Assembly (NCBI GenBank): GCA_019828595.1
Contig: JAHQRK010000007.1
Span: 186,001 to 250,000, forward strand
Length of the DNA: 64,000 nucleotides
Source of the DNA: Aphanomyces cochlioides
Lineage: Eukaryota; Oomycota; Saprolegniomycetes; Saprolegniales; Verrucalvaceae
Direction: 5' to 3'
Part shown: positions 53,041 to 61,981 of the stretch, piece after piece
Position numbering within the stretch: the first letter of the stretch is position 1
How the letters are laid out: every line of letters begins with the position of its first letter
Notes under the pieces: model-generated
The model's input: only the letters and a program-made list of their open reading frames with translations
Told to the model about the DNA's origin: nothing
The model's database searches: none
Translations under genes and position numbers: made by a program

Positions 53041-53966
53041 TCAAGCGAGATCGCGTCCTCCCGAGAGCACTCGGCGCTGGAAGCGGACAAACATATCAGC
53101 AACGGCCGCAGCATTGCCAACCATGTGCTCCGTCATCCGCTTCCATGAACTTTGCTGCGTCGTAACGACGCTAGCGATCGACCCATGGAATGGAGGAATA
53201 GTGTCTGGGACTTCGAGATCGATCATGTACGTCTGGGCATTGTCTGAGTGCTCGAATTGAAGCCATGTTTCGGTTGCATCGGTTCCAAGTACGTCAACTA
53301 TGACGCGATGACCACCAGGATGCTGGTAGATGAACGAGCCCATGTCGTAAATGACCGAGTTGACGACGAGACAATTTGGACGGCCCTCGCTGGCAAGGAG
53401 CTGCATACGCTCAACAGGGCGTGTGACTCGATGAGTATAGTAATACATTCGCCAGCCAAGACCACAAGGCGCTTTGAAACGACTTCCATCTTCACGCATG
53501 TCGCGGACAAAGATGGCTTTCCACAATTCAGCATTTGCATCTCCTGTCAAATCATTCCACGTCGAGCACACGCTAGCGCATGCCGCTAGCGAACGTGCAT
53601 CGAGATATGAAAAGATCTCATTTGACACCTAGACAATCCACAATCAACACAGATAGTCGTTGTCACCTCGCTTACGTCCGATGGAAGAATCGCGAGAGAA
53701 TTCGCCTCCTGGGAGACAGGATTAGGGCCAGTCTTGCTTGTTTTGACAACGAGAGGGGGAGGAGCTGCACTTTTCGCTGGTTGGGTGCACAAGAACCCAA
53801 AGAGAAAGAGGCAGAACAGCAGAAACGCCGACGAAAAGCGGTACTCCGAGGAATCGCTCACTGCTTGGTACTTAAACGAGGACGTATACGGCGCTGTGGC
53901 TTCACTTGAGCGGATCGACACGACGAGAAAGACCATTCTCGGCACTCCATGCTTTGGTTGTCCCAT
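53041..53966 (-). CDS. F-box/cytochrome b5 fusion with N-terminal membrane segment
   Basis: Exons 53966-53676 and 53628-53041 (47-bp intron); 292 aa. Residues about 45-65 are very hydrophobic (FSSAFLLFCLFLFGFLC), a probable membrane anchor. The F-box spans the splice site: LAILPSD joined to VSNEIFSYLDARSLAACASV, then CSTWNDLTGDANAELWKAIF. The C-terminal half is a cytochrome b5-like fold with IYDMGSFIYQHPGGHRVIVD and LQFEHSDNAQTYM; the His of HPGG and the His in FEHSDNA are the two haem ligands. F-box proteins connect substrates to SCF ubiquitin ligases; a haem domain in the same chain suggests redox or haem sensing, which is inference. The 23-bp palindrome at 54,012 lies in its promoter. Confidence 0.8.
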
Positions 53967-53990
53967 TGAAGCTTTGGCAATGGAACAATC

Positions 53991-54067
53991 AAGAATCCGG
54001 ATAAGATTGAGAAACAATATCCGGATAGTTTACAGAATACAGTATGTAAACTATCCGGATATTGTTT
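53991..54067. promoter_or_regulatory. Perfect 23-bp inverted repeat with ATCCGGAT cores
   Basis: Left arm 54012-54034 and right arm 54045-54067 are exact complements around a 10-bp loop, and each contains TATCCGGATA. A further ATCCGGAT lies at about 53996. The block ends about 25 bp from the F-box start codon. It could be a dimeric binding site, a small foldback element or a transcript hairpin. Confidence 0.5.
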
Positions 54068-54373
54068 TTGATATTGTCAAAACCTGTCTAAATTAATATC
54101 TCGTTTCTTATTCGAGTTGAACTTTCAATACTTCAGGGGGTGCAGGGGTTTCAGTGCCACCTTGCTGAAGGCGCTCTCAAGTCGCTCTTCCTGCGACTTC
54201 CATGAAGCTTGTTGTCACTTTCTGCTTAAGAAGCAGAGCTTTGTGAGGCTGCTGTAGAAGTGTTCAACCGATACTCTTTTGCCTTCAAACTTCTTGCGGA
54301 AACGCTCAAAGACAGCCTAGCTAGAGCTTTCTGCCAGAATTCTCGACAATGGAACGACTTTGTCCTGACATTA
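54068..54373. other. Intergenic, nothing recognised
   Basis: Lies between the F-box gene promoter and the 3' end of the SEL1-like gene. No ORF with family resemblance. Confidence 0.4.
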
Positions 54374-56069
54374 TTATGGTTGACATGCAAATTGACAGAG
54401 GAGAGCGAGGCAATGAGCCCAGAGATCTTGGAACCACCATTTCCACTTCCAAACATCGATAGGCCACTTGAATCGCCGTTCTATGGCGCTAGCTTGAGTG
54501 TAGTGATCGAGAGCTTTGGATCGGTCGCATGGGACGCCATAGCCCATTTCATGCATATAGCCGAGGTAGAAATACGCTGGCGCGATGTGCATATACGCTT
54601 TGGAGGAGCGGAATTTCGGCTCTGATGTCAAATGTGAGTAGGCTCGAATGGCCAAGTCGAAGTTTGAGTTGGAATAATGTGCGTGAGCCAGCTCAAGTTG
54701 AGCATAACCACTACCTTGATGAGCTGCACGATACAACAGCATCATGCGAGTTGTGTCTACAATCTCATTGAGAGAATTCAAAGCAGTGCGGCTCACCAGA
54801 CGGCTGGGGAACGTACATCTGCAGCAGCCACGCCGCGTTAGTGTGGGCTACCTCGAATCCCTCCTCGGCTACGAGCCTGTAGAGCCAGTAGGCGTCCACG
54901 TAGTTGCGAGCGACGTATTTAGACCAAGCTAGACGAAGCAGGGGATGGTCCATACGTTCTGCCACGCGCTTGTACATTTCAATAGCCTTGGAGCAACTGC
55001 TATCGTCAGGAGCTTGCTCAACTAGCTCTGCAAGACGAAATGTTGCCATGGCGTGGCCGGAATTCGAGGCAGCTTCAAAATACCGCTTTGCCTGATGGAG
55101 CGACGTCATAAGTGTAGCAGCTTGGTAAACAGAATCAACGTGACCAAGTTTGGACGCGGCATAAAAATATTCCAGGGCGGCGTGATGGTCTTGGACAACT
55201 TCGCGGCCATGCTTGAAGAGCAATCCCAGTCCATAGAGAGCGTCGCCGTCTTCTGGAGCTTTTATAAAATATTCACGAGCCTTTGTTGCATTGAGAGTGA
55301 CGCCCCAGCCTTTAGCAAACATAATGCCCAAGTAGGCGTTGGCTTTCACGTGTCCCCACGCTGCAGCTTTGAGCAGTAGTTGGTTGACCAAAGTGTAGTG
55401 AGGTTCTGGCTGTTGGAGCAACAGCTTAGCAATGCGAAAGACGTATGCCCCATTCTTGGATTTCAACGATGCAGATGCAAGGAAGATGAGCTTGTTGAAG
55501 TCGTTCGCTTCATCCTCCTTGGAGAGCTCTGGAAGGCGTGGATGGTAGGGTACACTTTGGAGAAACGTGTAGTCGTCAGCAAGAGTTTCAACCACACGAG
55601 TAGCAGCTTGTCGGTAGTAGTTCAAGGCATTGACACAGGATTGAGGAGCACCATGACCATAAAGAGCACGATAACCAAACGTCATTGCAGCTTGGGGATG
55701 TCCTGCAGCCATTGAGAAATGATCATGGAGGATGGACTTGGCTATATTTGGTGTGGATGCTTGAAAGCCCACAGCATACATGAGTGCTCGCAAGTGCTGG
55801 CCATGAGGATTACCCAATTCTACACTGTGATCGAGGTATTCCAGAGAACGCGCGTCTGGAAAGGACTCTTGGCTCAGTTGAAACCACGCCTGTCCAGCCG
55901 CCTTGATATCCAGCCTATCATTGAGGGATCAATCTCAAGTTCTTGGATACATTTTGTACCCAAAGTCATTGCTGGCTTCCAAATCCACCGCGAAAACGCC
56001 CCAGGGATTGCAGAAGCGCAGAAGCAGTGTCCAGACGACTAAAACGCGCGCTGGGCATGAGAATTCCAT
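54374..56069 (-). CDS. SEL1L/HRD3-like ER protein with Sel1 repeats
   Basis: Exons 56069-55960, 55914-54797 and 54756-54374 with introns of 45 and 40 bp; 536 aa. A signal peptide (ARVLVVWTLLLRFCNPWGVFA) starts the chain. Sel1-like repeats follow: HPQAAMTFGYRALYGHGAP, NALNYYRQAAT, AWGHVKANAYLGIMFAKGWG, ATKAREYFIKAPEDGDALYG, HAALEYFYAASKLGHVDSV, HAMATFRLAEL and SKAYMHIAPAYFYLGYMHEM. The C-terminus (WKWKWWFQDLWAHCLALLC) is aromatic and hydrophobic, a possible membrane anchor. SEL1L/HRD3 links misfolded glycoproteins to the HRD1 ubiquitin ligase in ER-associated degradation. It is shorter than animal SEL1L (about 790 aa) but has the same signal-repeat-anchor plan. Confidence 0.85.
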
Positions 56070-56208
56070 CGTGAAAGAGGCTGAAGTCCATGTGATTCCG
56101 TGTCAGGCATTGCTCTCTTCCACACTTGATGAGTTGAAATTTGTCACGAAGATCGTCCAGTCTATGCAAAATGAGTGAACTTTTTCATACAAATACCAAA
56201 TGAACATA

Positions 56209-57842
56209 CTGTATATTCTCTATTTACACTCCATGGCGTAGTAACTTAGTACGCTATGTCGACTGTGGCGTTTTATTATATAACCTTTATAAATACATAC
56301 TAACAGTATTGAGGCAAATATAAACTATGAGAGAAATAAAGTCTCTTGAGCAGTTCAAAGCCAGCCATTGTCCAGAAGCCAGTCTATCAATCAAGTGAAT
56401 GGTGAAGTCATTCACAACCAAGAAGAAGCTTGAAGCCGTTGATTATGCTAATCTGCACGGCAAAAGTGCAGCTGCAAGACGATTCGGTGCCACTCGATCG
56501 TCTATTCGTGGATGGATGAACCAAGAACCTCAACTACGGGACTTGATGGTGACAAACCCAAGCGCCAAGCGACTTTCAGGCGGATGCCGTCCATTGACAA
56601 GCGAGGAACATGATTCAATCATCTTTGAGGGGATATTATTCAACCGAATCGAAGGCTATCGAGTCACGCGATCCATGATCATTAACTGGGCAACCGACTT
56701 GGCTGAAGAATTGGACATCAATCTAGGTTGCTCGACGGGATGGCTTACGCGTTTCTTTTCACGGCACGATCTTGTGCTGCGACAAGGAACCCGTAAGCCG
56801 ATCCAATCGGATGACCAAGTTATCGAATGTGGGCTGAACTTTATCCAGCAAGCTCGTTTGCTTATCTCAACGTATGATATTCCAAAGTCATGCATCTACA
56901 ACTTGGACGAAACAGCGATCTTTTTCGATCACTCCAAGCAAAAGACGGTTGAGCTACGTGGTGCTTTGGATGTACCAATTAAATCTTTTGGATTGGAAAA
57001 GACTCGAGTCACTGCCCTCATGGCGGCAAGTGCTAATGGCGTCAAGCACAAGCCTTGTTTCTTGTTGCGATCGCGAGACGACGAAACGAGTATACGTCAG
57101 GAGAACGGCATGGTTCTCTTGACCACGAAAAATTCCTGGATGAACTCAAACGCATTCATTGCGTATATCAAGTATGAAATTGCTTTTCATCCGCGGCCAT
57201 TACTTTTGATTTTTGACAGCGCTAGAAGCCACATCAGCCAAATGGTGAAATCTTTTTTGCATGCTAACAATATTTTGACGCTAGTGATACCTGGTGGAAT
57301 GACTGGCTTTTTACAGCCAGCAGATTTTAGCTGGTTTAAGTCTGTCAAGTCAGCCCTTGCTTGTGAAATTGATGCGTGGAAGCGTCATGGTCCTTTTGAA
57401 TACACGTCTGGAAATCGTGTCAAAGCACCTCCAATTGAGGTCTACGGTGAATGGATAAAAGCAGCCTGGAACCAAGTTGACAAGACAATTGTGGAGAAGA
57501 GCTTTGTTCGATGTGTTGTTGGAAACAACGACGAGCTTTCACTTGCTCGACACGACAAATACGGCGATGAATTCAGTCGCCGACTGCAGCAAATCTACTC
57601 TGATGAAGAGACAAAGGAGTCAAGTGAAGATGACCATGCCGTCGACAACATTGTTGAATACTTTGACGACTTGCTTGTCATTGACGAGTATGTTGAATGA
57701 ATGAAGCATATGTGTCTTCACTTTTCACGTATAAATTTATATTATGTTGAATAGAAGAGTTAAGAGGTATAAAATTAAAGAGTACAGTGGTACTGAGTGT
57801 GGCGTACTAATAGAGAGTGGTGTCTTATTAGAGAATGTACAG
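56209..57842 (+). mobile_element. pogo/Tigger-type DNA transposon, apparently complete
   Basis: Terminal inverted repeats begin CTGTATATTCTCTA (56209) and, read from the right end, CTGTACATTCTCTA (57842 leftwards), 13 of 14 identical, with weaker similarity inward to GTACGC. TA flanks both ends (56207-56208 and 57843-57844), the pogo/Tc1 target. The only gene is an uninterrupted transposase. Promoter-like TTTATTATATAACC lies at about 56,272. Intact ends and an open ORF suggest a recent, possibly active copy. Confidence 0.75.
56399..57700 (+). CDS. pogo/Tigger-like DDE transposase, intact
   Basis: 433 aa with no stops. N-terminal helix-turn-helix (AAARRFGATRSSIRGWMN) and a CENP-B-type second DNA-binding domain (YRVTRSMIINWATDLAEELD, STGWLTRFFSRHDL) precede the catalytic DDE_1 domain. 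The three acidic residues are in YNLDETAIFFD, LLLIFDSARSHIS and TGFLQPADFSWFKSVK, so the third is Asp as in pogo enzymes. The C-terminus is acidic (SDEETKESSEDDHAVDN). Such enzymes cut and paste at TA. Codon use differs little from host genes. Compare the dead relative at 20.9-21.3 kb, which is not the same family copy. Confidence 0.88.
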   Translation: MVKSFTTKKKLEAVDYANLHGKSAAARRFGATRSSIRGWMNQEPQLRDLMVTNPSAKRLSGGCRPLTSEEHDSIIFEGILFNRIEGYRVTRSMIINWATDLAEELDINLGCSTGWLTRFFSRHDLVLRQGTRKPIQSDDQVIECGLNFIQQARLLISTYDIPKSCIYNLDETAIFFDHSKQKTVELRGALDVPIKSFGLEKTRVTALMAASANGVKHKPCFLLRSRDDETSIRQENGMVLLTTKNSWMNSNAFIAYIKYEIAFHPRPLLLIFDSARSHISQMVKSFLHANNILTLVIPGGMTGFLQPADFSWFKSVKSALACEIDAWKRHGPFEYTSGNRVKAPPIEVYGEWIKAAWNQVDKTIVEKSFVRCVVGNNDELSLARHDKYGDEFSRRLQQIYSDEETKESSEDDHAVDNIVEYFDDLLVIDEYVE

Positions 57843-57844
57843 TA

Positions 57845-58557
57845 CGTACAACAGCACCCAGACAATATTTATTTTATTTTAAACTTATTCAAATTCGCAT
57901 TAGTATTATAATACTTTCTAAACTTGTGATAATTTATAACTTGTTAAAAAACATAAATATTATCTGCCACAAGATAGGACCAGGCCACTCTAGTCGGTTG
58001 ATCACAGTAAGTGGTGTATCTCCGAGGCTTGCAAGAATGGAACGAGGGCTTTGGCGTACTCGGGATGGATATTGATATGATTGTCGTCACGGAAATGTAC
58101 TCCTCGTCGTTATCGAGTTGACTCCAGTGCGACATACTGGAATGTTTTAGTGTGGCATGATGGCTAGTTTAGCTTATCATGCATTCACTCGTTTTACACT
58201 GTAGCTTTTTCAAACGATGGTGCATCAATGTAAGGCTTTGATGCTGACATGAACGAGTTACCATGAGTGAGAACCGATCAAAAAGGGTAGCTGCAGGAAA
58301 CAAACCGCTTTCTTTTAGATGGAGAGTAACTTGCTTGTGAATTTGTCCGTTTGTTTTCCATTTTCAGCTCGTCTAGTCAAAGACAAAATCAAAGCCAAAA
58401 GATATCACGGGCGATTCATTGATTTATCCTTTCATAATTAATATTGTACAATTTTAAATAATTGTGCATAATTATATTATATTGGGATGTTTATTTTGGA
58501 AATTAATTCTCCCAAATTTAAAGGTTTTTGCATCCTATCATCACTTTGGCAACCACC
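57845..58557. other. AT-rich intergenic stretch
   Basis: No gene recognised. Long A/T runs (57,865-57,965 and 58,430-58,520), the second probably the promoter of the next gene. Confidence 0.4.
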
Positions 58558-59334
58558 ATGGCGACCGAACCTCTCTGGGTTGTCGCTGTCTCCTTGATCA
58601 AGGCTACAGACCTTCCGATTGCAGACCCAGCTTTGACTGGCGGCAGCTGTGATCCATACGTCACGATCTTGTGTCTGAATCACTCGAAATCCAGCTCGTG
58701 CCTTCCTAAAACGCTCAACCCAGAATGGTACGAAGAAACGTTCCAGTTTAAGGTGCCTCAATCGCACCTCAACACTTCTCTTCTTCTGAAAGTTTGGGAC
58801 AGCGATGCGATCGGATCGGACGAATTACTCGGAACTGTCGAAGTTCCTCTGGGAAATCTTCCTCGAGGTCGTCAACCAGAGGTGGAAACCGTTGCATATC
58901 CGATTCGACTGGAAGCGGGGTTTGCCAAGCAACAAGTCAACCCCCATCTCTTCTTGACGGTCGAAATCCTGTCTGAAGCTCAAGCAAATGAAAAAATCCG
59001 ACACGAAGTTTGGGAGAACGAACGCGTCAATATGCTGCGAACGTCGTGGGGCAAGGAACACCTCCAAGCCAACGACCGAAAGCACTGGAGCTCCGAGAAT
59101 GGCTATTCCTCCTCGGACAGTTTCGAAGCGATCACGCCAACAGTCCCCGCGGGCTACAAAGCGACTGGCTCTTGGCATTATATCAAAGCTATGGGTGACG
59201 AAGACGGCTGGGTCTACGCGTCAAGCTTTAATGGCCCTTGGTACAAGAAGAAGAGTATGCGCACGGTCGTGCGCCGACGTCGCTGGGTCAATTTCTACGA
59301 GAAGGAAGCCGAGCTAGCTGAGAATGAATTCTAA
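58558..59334 (+). CDS. C2-DysF protein (paralogue 1)
   Basis: 258 aa, single exon, ATG 58558 in a CCACCATGG context. A C2 domain (residues 5-130) has VVAVSLIKATDLPIADPALT, SCDPYVTILCLNHSKS, LNPEWYEETFQFKV and LLKVWDSDAIGSDELLG; calcium-loop aspartates are present (DP, DPY, DSD). A ferlin/peroxin-type DysF region follows. EVWENERVNMLRTSWGKEHL and NDRKHWSS resemble DysFN. DGWVYASSFNGPWYKKKSMR with TVVRRRRW resembles DysFC, whose W-x(n)-R-x-VRRRxW pattern is diagnostic. Calcium-dependent membrane attachment is expected. Paralogue 2 lies 1.7 kb downstream on the same strand. Confidence 0.85.
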   Translation: MATEPLWVVAVSLIKATDLPIADPALTGGSCDPYVTILCLNHSKSSSCLPKTLNPEWYEETFQFKVPQSHLNTSLLLKVWDSDAIGSDELLGTVEVPLGNLPRGRQPEVETVAYPIRLEAGFAKQQVNPHLFLTVEILSEAQANEKIRHEVWENERVNMLRTSWGKEHLQANDRKHWSSENGYSSSDSFEAITPTVPAGYKATGSWHYIKAMGDEDGWVYASSFNGPWYKKKSMRTVVRRRRWVNFYEKEAELAENEF

Positions 59335-61038
59335 AGTCCCACGTCATGGCCACTCTTCTCAACCAACGACACGGATTTCAATGTGTAGCTACATCTTCTT
59401 TTACAGTATGAACCCCACGATTGAGTACTTGTACTACTCCAGTCGGTACTTTCAATGGCCACGACCTTCCCTGTCCACTCAGTACCGAAGTAGGTAGCAC
59501 ATGCATGAGGCTGGCCGTTTCCCTGGTCTTTCAGTGCTATACTCCTTGACTTTTGGACTGTGGAAGCTGGTTGCAACAGGCTGAACACCTCGAGGTAGGT
59601 ATTGTTGGCTTTGAATGAACGAGAGATTCTCTAGCGTGCTGCAGTTCTAACTGAAGCGTGGACATGAGGCTGATAAAAGATTAGGGCATGGCTCTGGCGT
59701 CTGTTCCTGAAACATTGGTGGGTCGTTGCTCATGTGATTTGATCCATCCTATTCTTAATCGTATCGGTTAGTTGAACGCTCAAGCCTTCCTCCACGATAA
59801 ATCTTTTGCTTGGCTCTCGGTAGGCGCAGCTTCGATTTCGGTGGTCGACTGGAGCAACCCCCCCTCGCTGTGATGCTCTCAAGGGGGGATTGCACTAAGT
59901 GCAATCCCCTCAATTCCTGATGGGTAAGGATGGCTACGCTGGAGTAAATATTCACAGGCATCGCTGGTTCCAGCTTGCTCACCATGGCTAATGGCGGCGA
60001 TATCTTGTGGGATCTCATCTTTGCTACCTCGAGAAGCCATCTTCTTCAACTTTGATTTTTGCTTGGAACACCTGCGAAGATTGCATCCAAGTTGATCAAT
60101 GATCTGCATGGAGATGTGCGATGAACACGGTCTTTCGTGGACTTTTGACAAAAGTGGGGGCTTTTAGGAAGTGCATTTTTAGGCTTTTATGGTGCATACG
60201 AGTCGTAATCTTTCCATTTCAGGAGACCAACCAATGACAATGTGACAAATGTGGGGGCCAGTGAAAACATGCATGAAAGGCCCCCCACTTCCTGTCACAT
60301 AGCCCCCACTTTTGTCCACTTCTGTCTAAATTTCCTAAAAGCCCCCACTTTTGTCAAAAGTCCGTCGTTCGTCCAGTCTACGTGGTCACAGAGTGTCCAA
60401 CGCGACTGCCTTTTGTGGGCAATTCGTTGAACCCACCCGAGCAGAAATTCAGTGATTGAGTTGGATGTGGCCTCCATTTGCATTCTGGGCGGCCAATTGC
60501 ATCGCTTCCATCGTTCCTTCATTGAAAGACCCGCAATGAAAGCCCCATTCTCGAGCAGAAAGCCCGTGAAGAAGGAAACACCGCCTCCATCGTCGTCGTC
60601 GTTGATGTCACATCATTTCAATCGTTGAAAATAGATTTTATCCGTAATATTTATTTTATTACATTCAAATTATACTGTAATACTATAATTTTTGTGAGTA
60701 ATATCTTTTTTTATGTTGTTACATACACTCTAAATTGTGACCGGGGTGAAAAATGTATCTATTTTTCCAAATCTATTCGAAATCTATAGCCAATCAGAAT
60801 CGAGTATTTGTCTTCTTGACAAAAATACACACAAAACACACATTCAAAACTTTACTTTATTGAATGGACTTTCACGTTACACTTGAACTCACTATACCTG
60901 AATAGTATTTGAGAATATTTCAATTTTTGTCAAAAATACAAATTTCAGTGAAAAAGACAATACTTTTTAGGTGAAAAAAGATTTGTCAATTTTGAAGTGG
61001 GTCATTGACAAATTCCCCCCCGAGGAAGGAAGACCGCC
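59335..61038. other. Intergenic between the C2-DysF paralogues
   Basis: No gene recognised. It contains the foldback element at 60,139-60,363 and a strongly AT-rich part (60,620-61,010) leading into the next gene. Confidence 0.4.
60139..60363. repeat. 225-bp foldback element with perfect 32-bp arms
   Basis: The left arm 60139-60170 (GGACTTTTGACAAAAGTGGG then GGCTTTTAGGAA) is the exact complement of 60332-60363. The inner part repeats AGCCCCCACTTTTGTC again at 60301, so a third partial arm exists. Each arm contains CTTTTGACAAAAG, itself a palindrome. No clear target duplication was found. MITE-like. Confidence 0.65.
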
Positions 61039-61954
61039 ATGGGCCAAGCGCTAGGAAATTGCTGCTCTCCTGAAGAGGAAATCCATCTTTTCCGCAAGAA
61101 ACGACCAGGTAAATCTATTCTCATTGACGGAGGAGTCTGAACTCGGCACCATAGCTCTCACTCCCAACTCGCGCGTGATTCGCATTGTGTTGGAGAAATG
61201 CACGGATTTGCCAGCGAGTGATCCTGAAATGTTTGGTGGCAAGAGCGATCCCTACGTGTCTTTCCAGTTTGGAAAGCAGCGACGACGAACAGATGTGATC
61301 GACAGTACGCTCAACCCCGAGTGGAAACACCAAGAGTACGAATTCATCGTGACGGAAGCTGACGTCCGCGAACACAAGTGGCTAAAGATCAAAGTCATGG
61401 ACCACGATCCAGTCACTGCAGACGACCTCCTTGCCGAAATTGAGTTTGATATGACGCAGTGGACCGGTGCAACCCGCTTGAAGGATATGAAACAACAAGC
61501 GTATGACCTCCGAGCTCCTGAATGCTACGAACCTCAAAACGTCAACCCTCAGATCCACCTCTCGATTGCATTCTTGAATCAGTGGGAAGCTGCTGCTCGC
61601 ATCACGGAAGAAATCTGGGAGAACGAGCGATGGCTCAATACAACGCAGACGTGGTCCAAGAACAATTTGACCTTTGGCGACAGACACGCGTGGACTTCGA
61701 GCGACAACAAGCTCGGCGGGCCGAATTTCAAGGACGCGCTTCCTGCCATTCCCGACGGATATGTCCAAGAAGGCCAGTGGCAGTACGATATTTCCCACGG
61801 CGACCAGAACGGTTGGGTCTACGCGTTTTCGTTCAAAGGCCCATGGCGCAAGGAAAAGAGCGCCCTGACTTTGGTTCGCCGTCGTCTTTGGTTCAACCAC
61901 TACAACCGCATTGCCGAGGTGGAGCCAGAACCCGCGGCGCAGCTCGAATTTTAA
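61039..61954 (+). CDS. C2-DysF protein with N-myristoyl motif (paralogue 2)
   Basis: Exons 61039-61108 and 61155-61954; the 46-bp intron (gtaaatcta to accatag) joins in frame; 289 aa. The N-terminus MGQALGNCCSPEEE is a consensus myristoylation site (Gly2, small residue at 6) with adjacent cysteines for palmitoylation, a feature absent from paralogue 1. C2 domain: VIRIVLEKCTDLPASDPEMF, KSDPYVSFQFGKQRRR, LNPEWKHQEYEF and IKVMDHDPVTADDLLAE, with all calcium-loop aspartates. DysF region: EIWENERWLNTTQTWSKNNL, DRHAWTS, GWVYAFSFKGPWRKEKSALT and LVRRRLWFNHY. Likely lipid-anchored, calcium-responsive membrane protein. It converges on CFAP251 27 bp away. Confidence 0.87.
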
Positions 61955-61981
61955 CCATTATAAAGTCGTCTCTCTGTTCAC

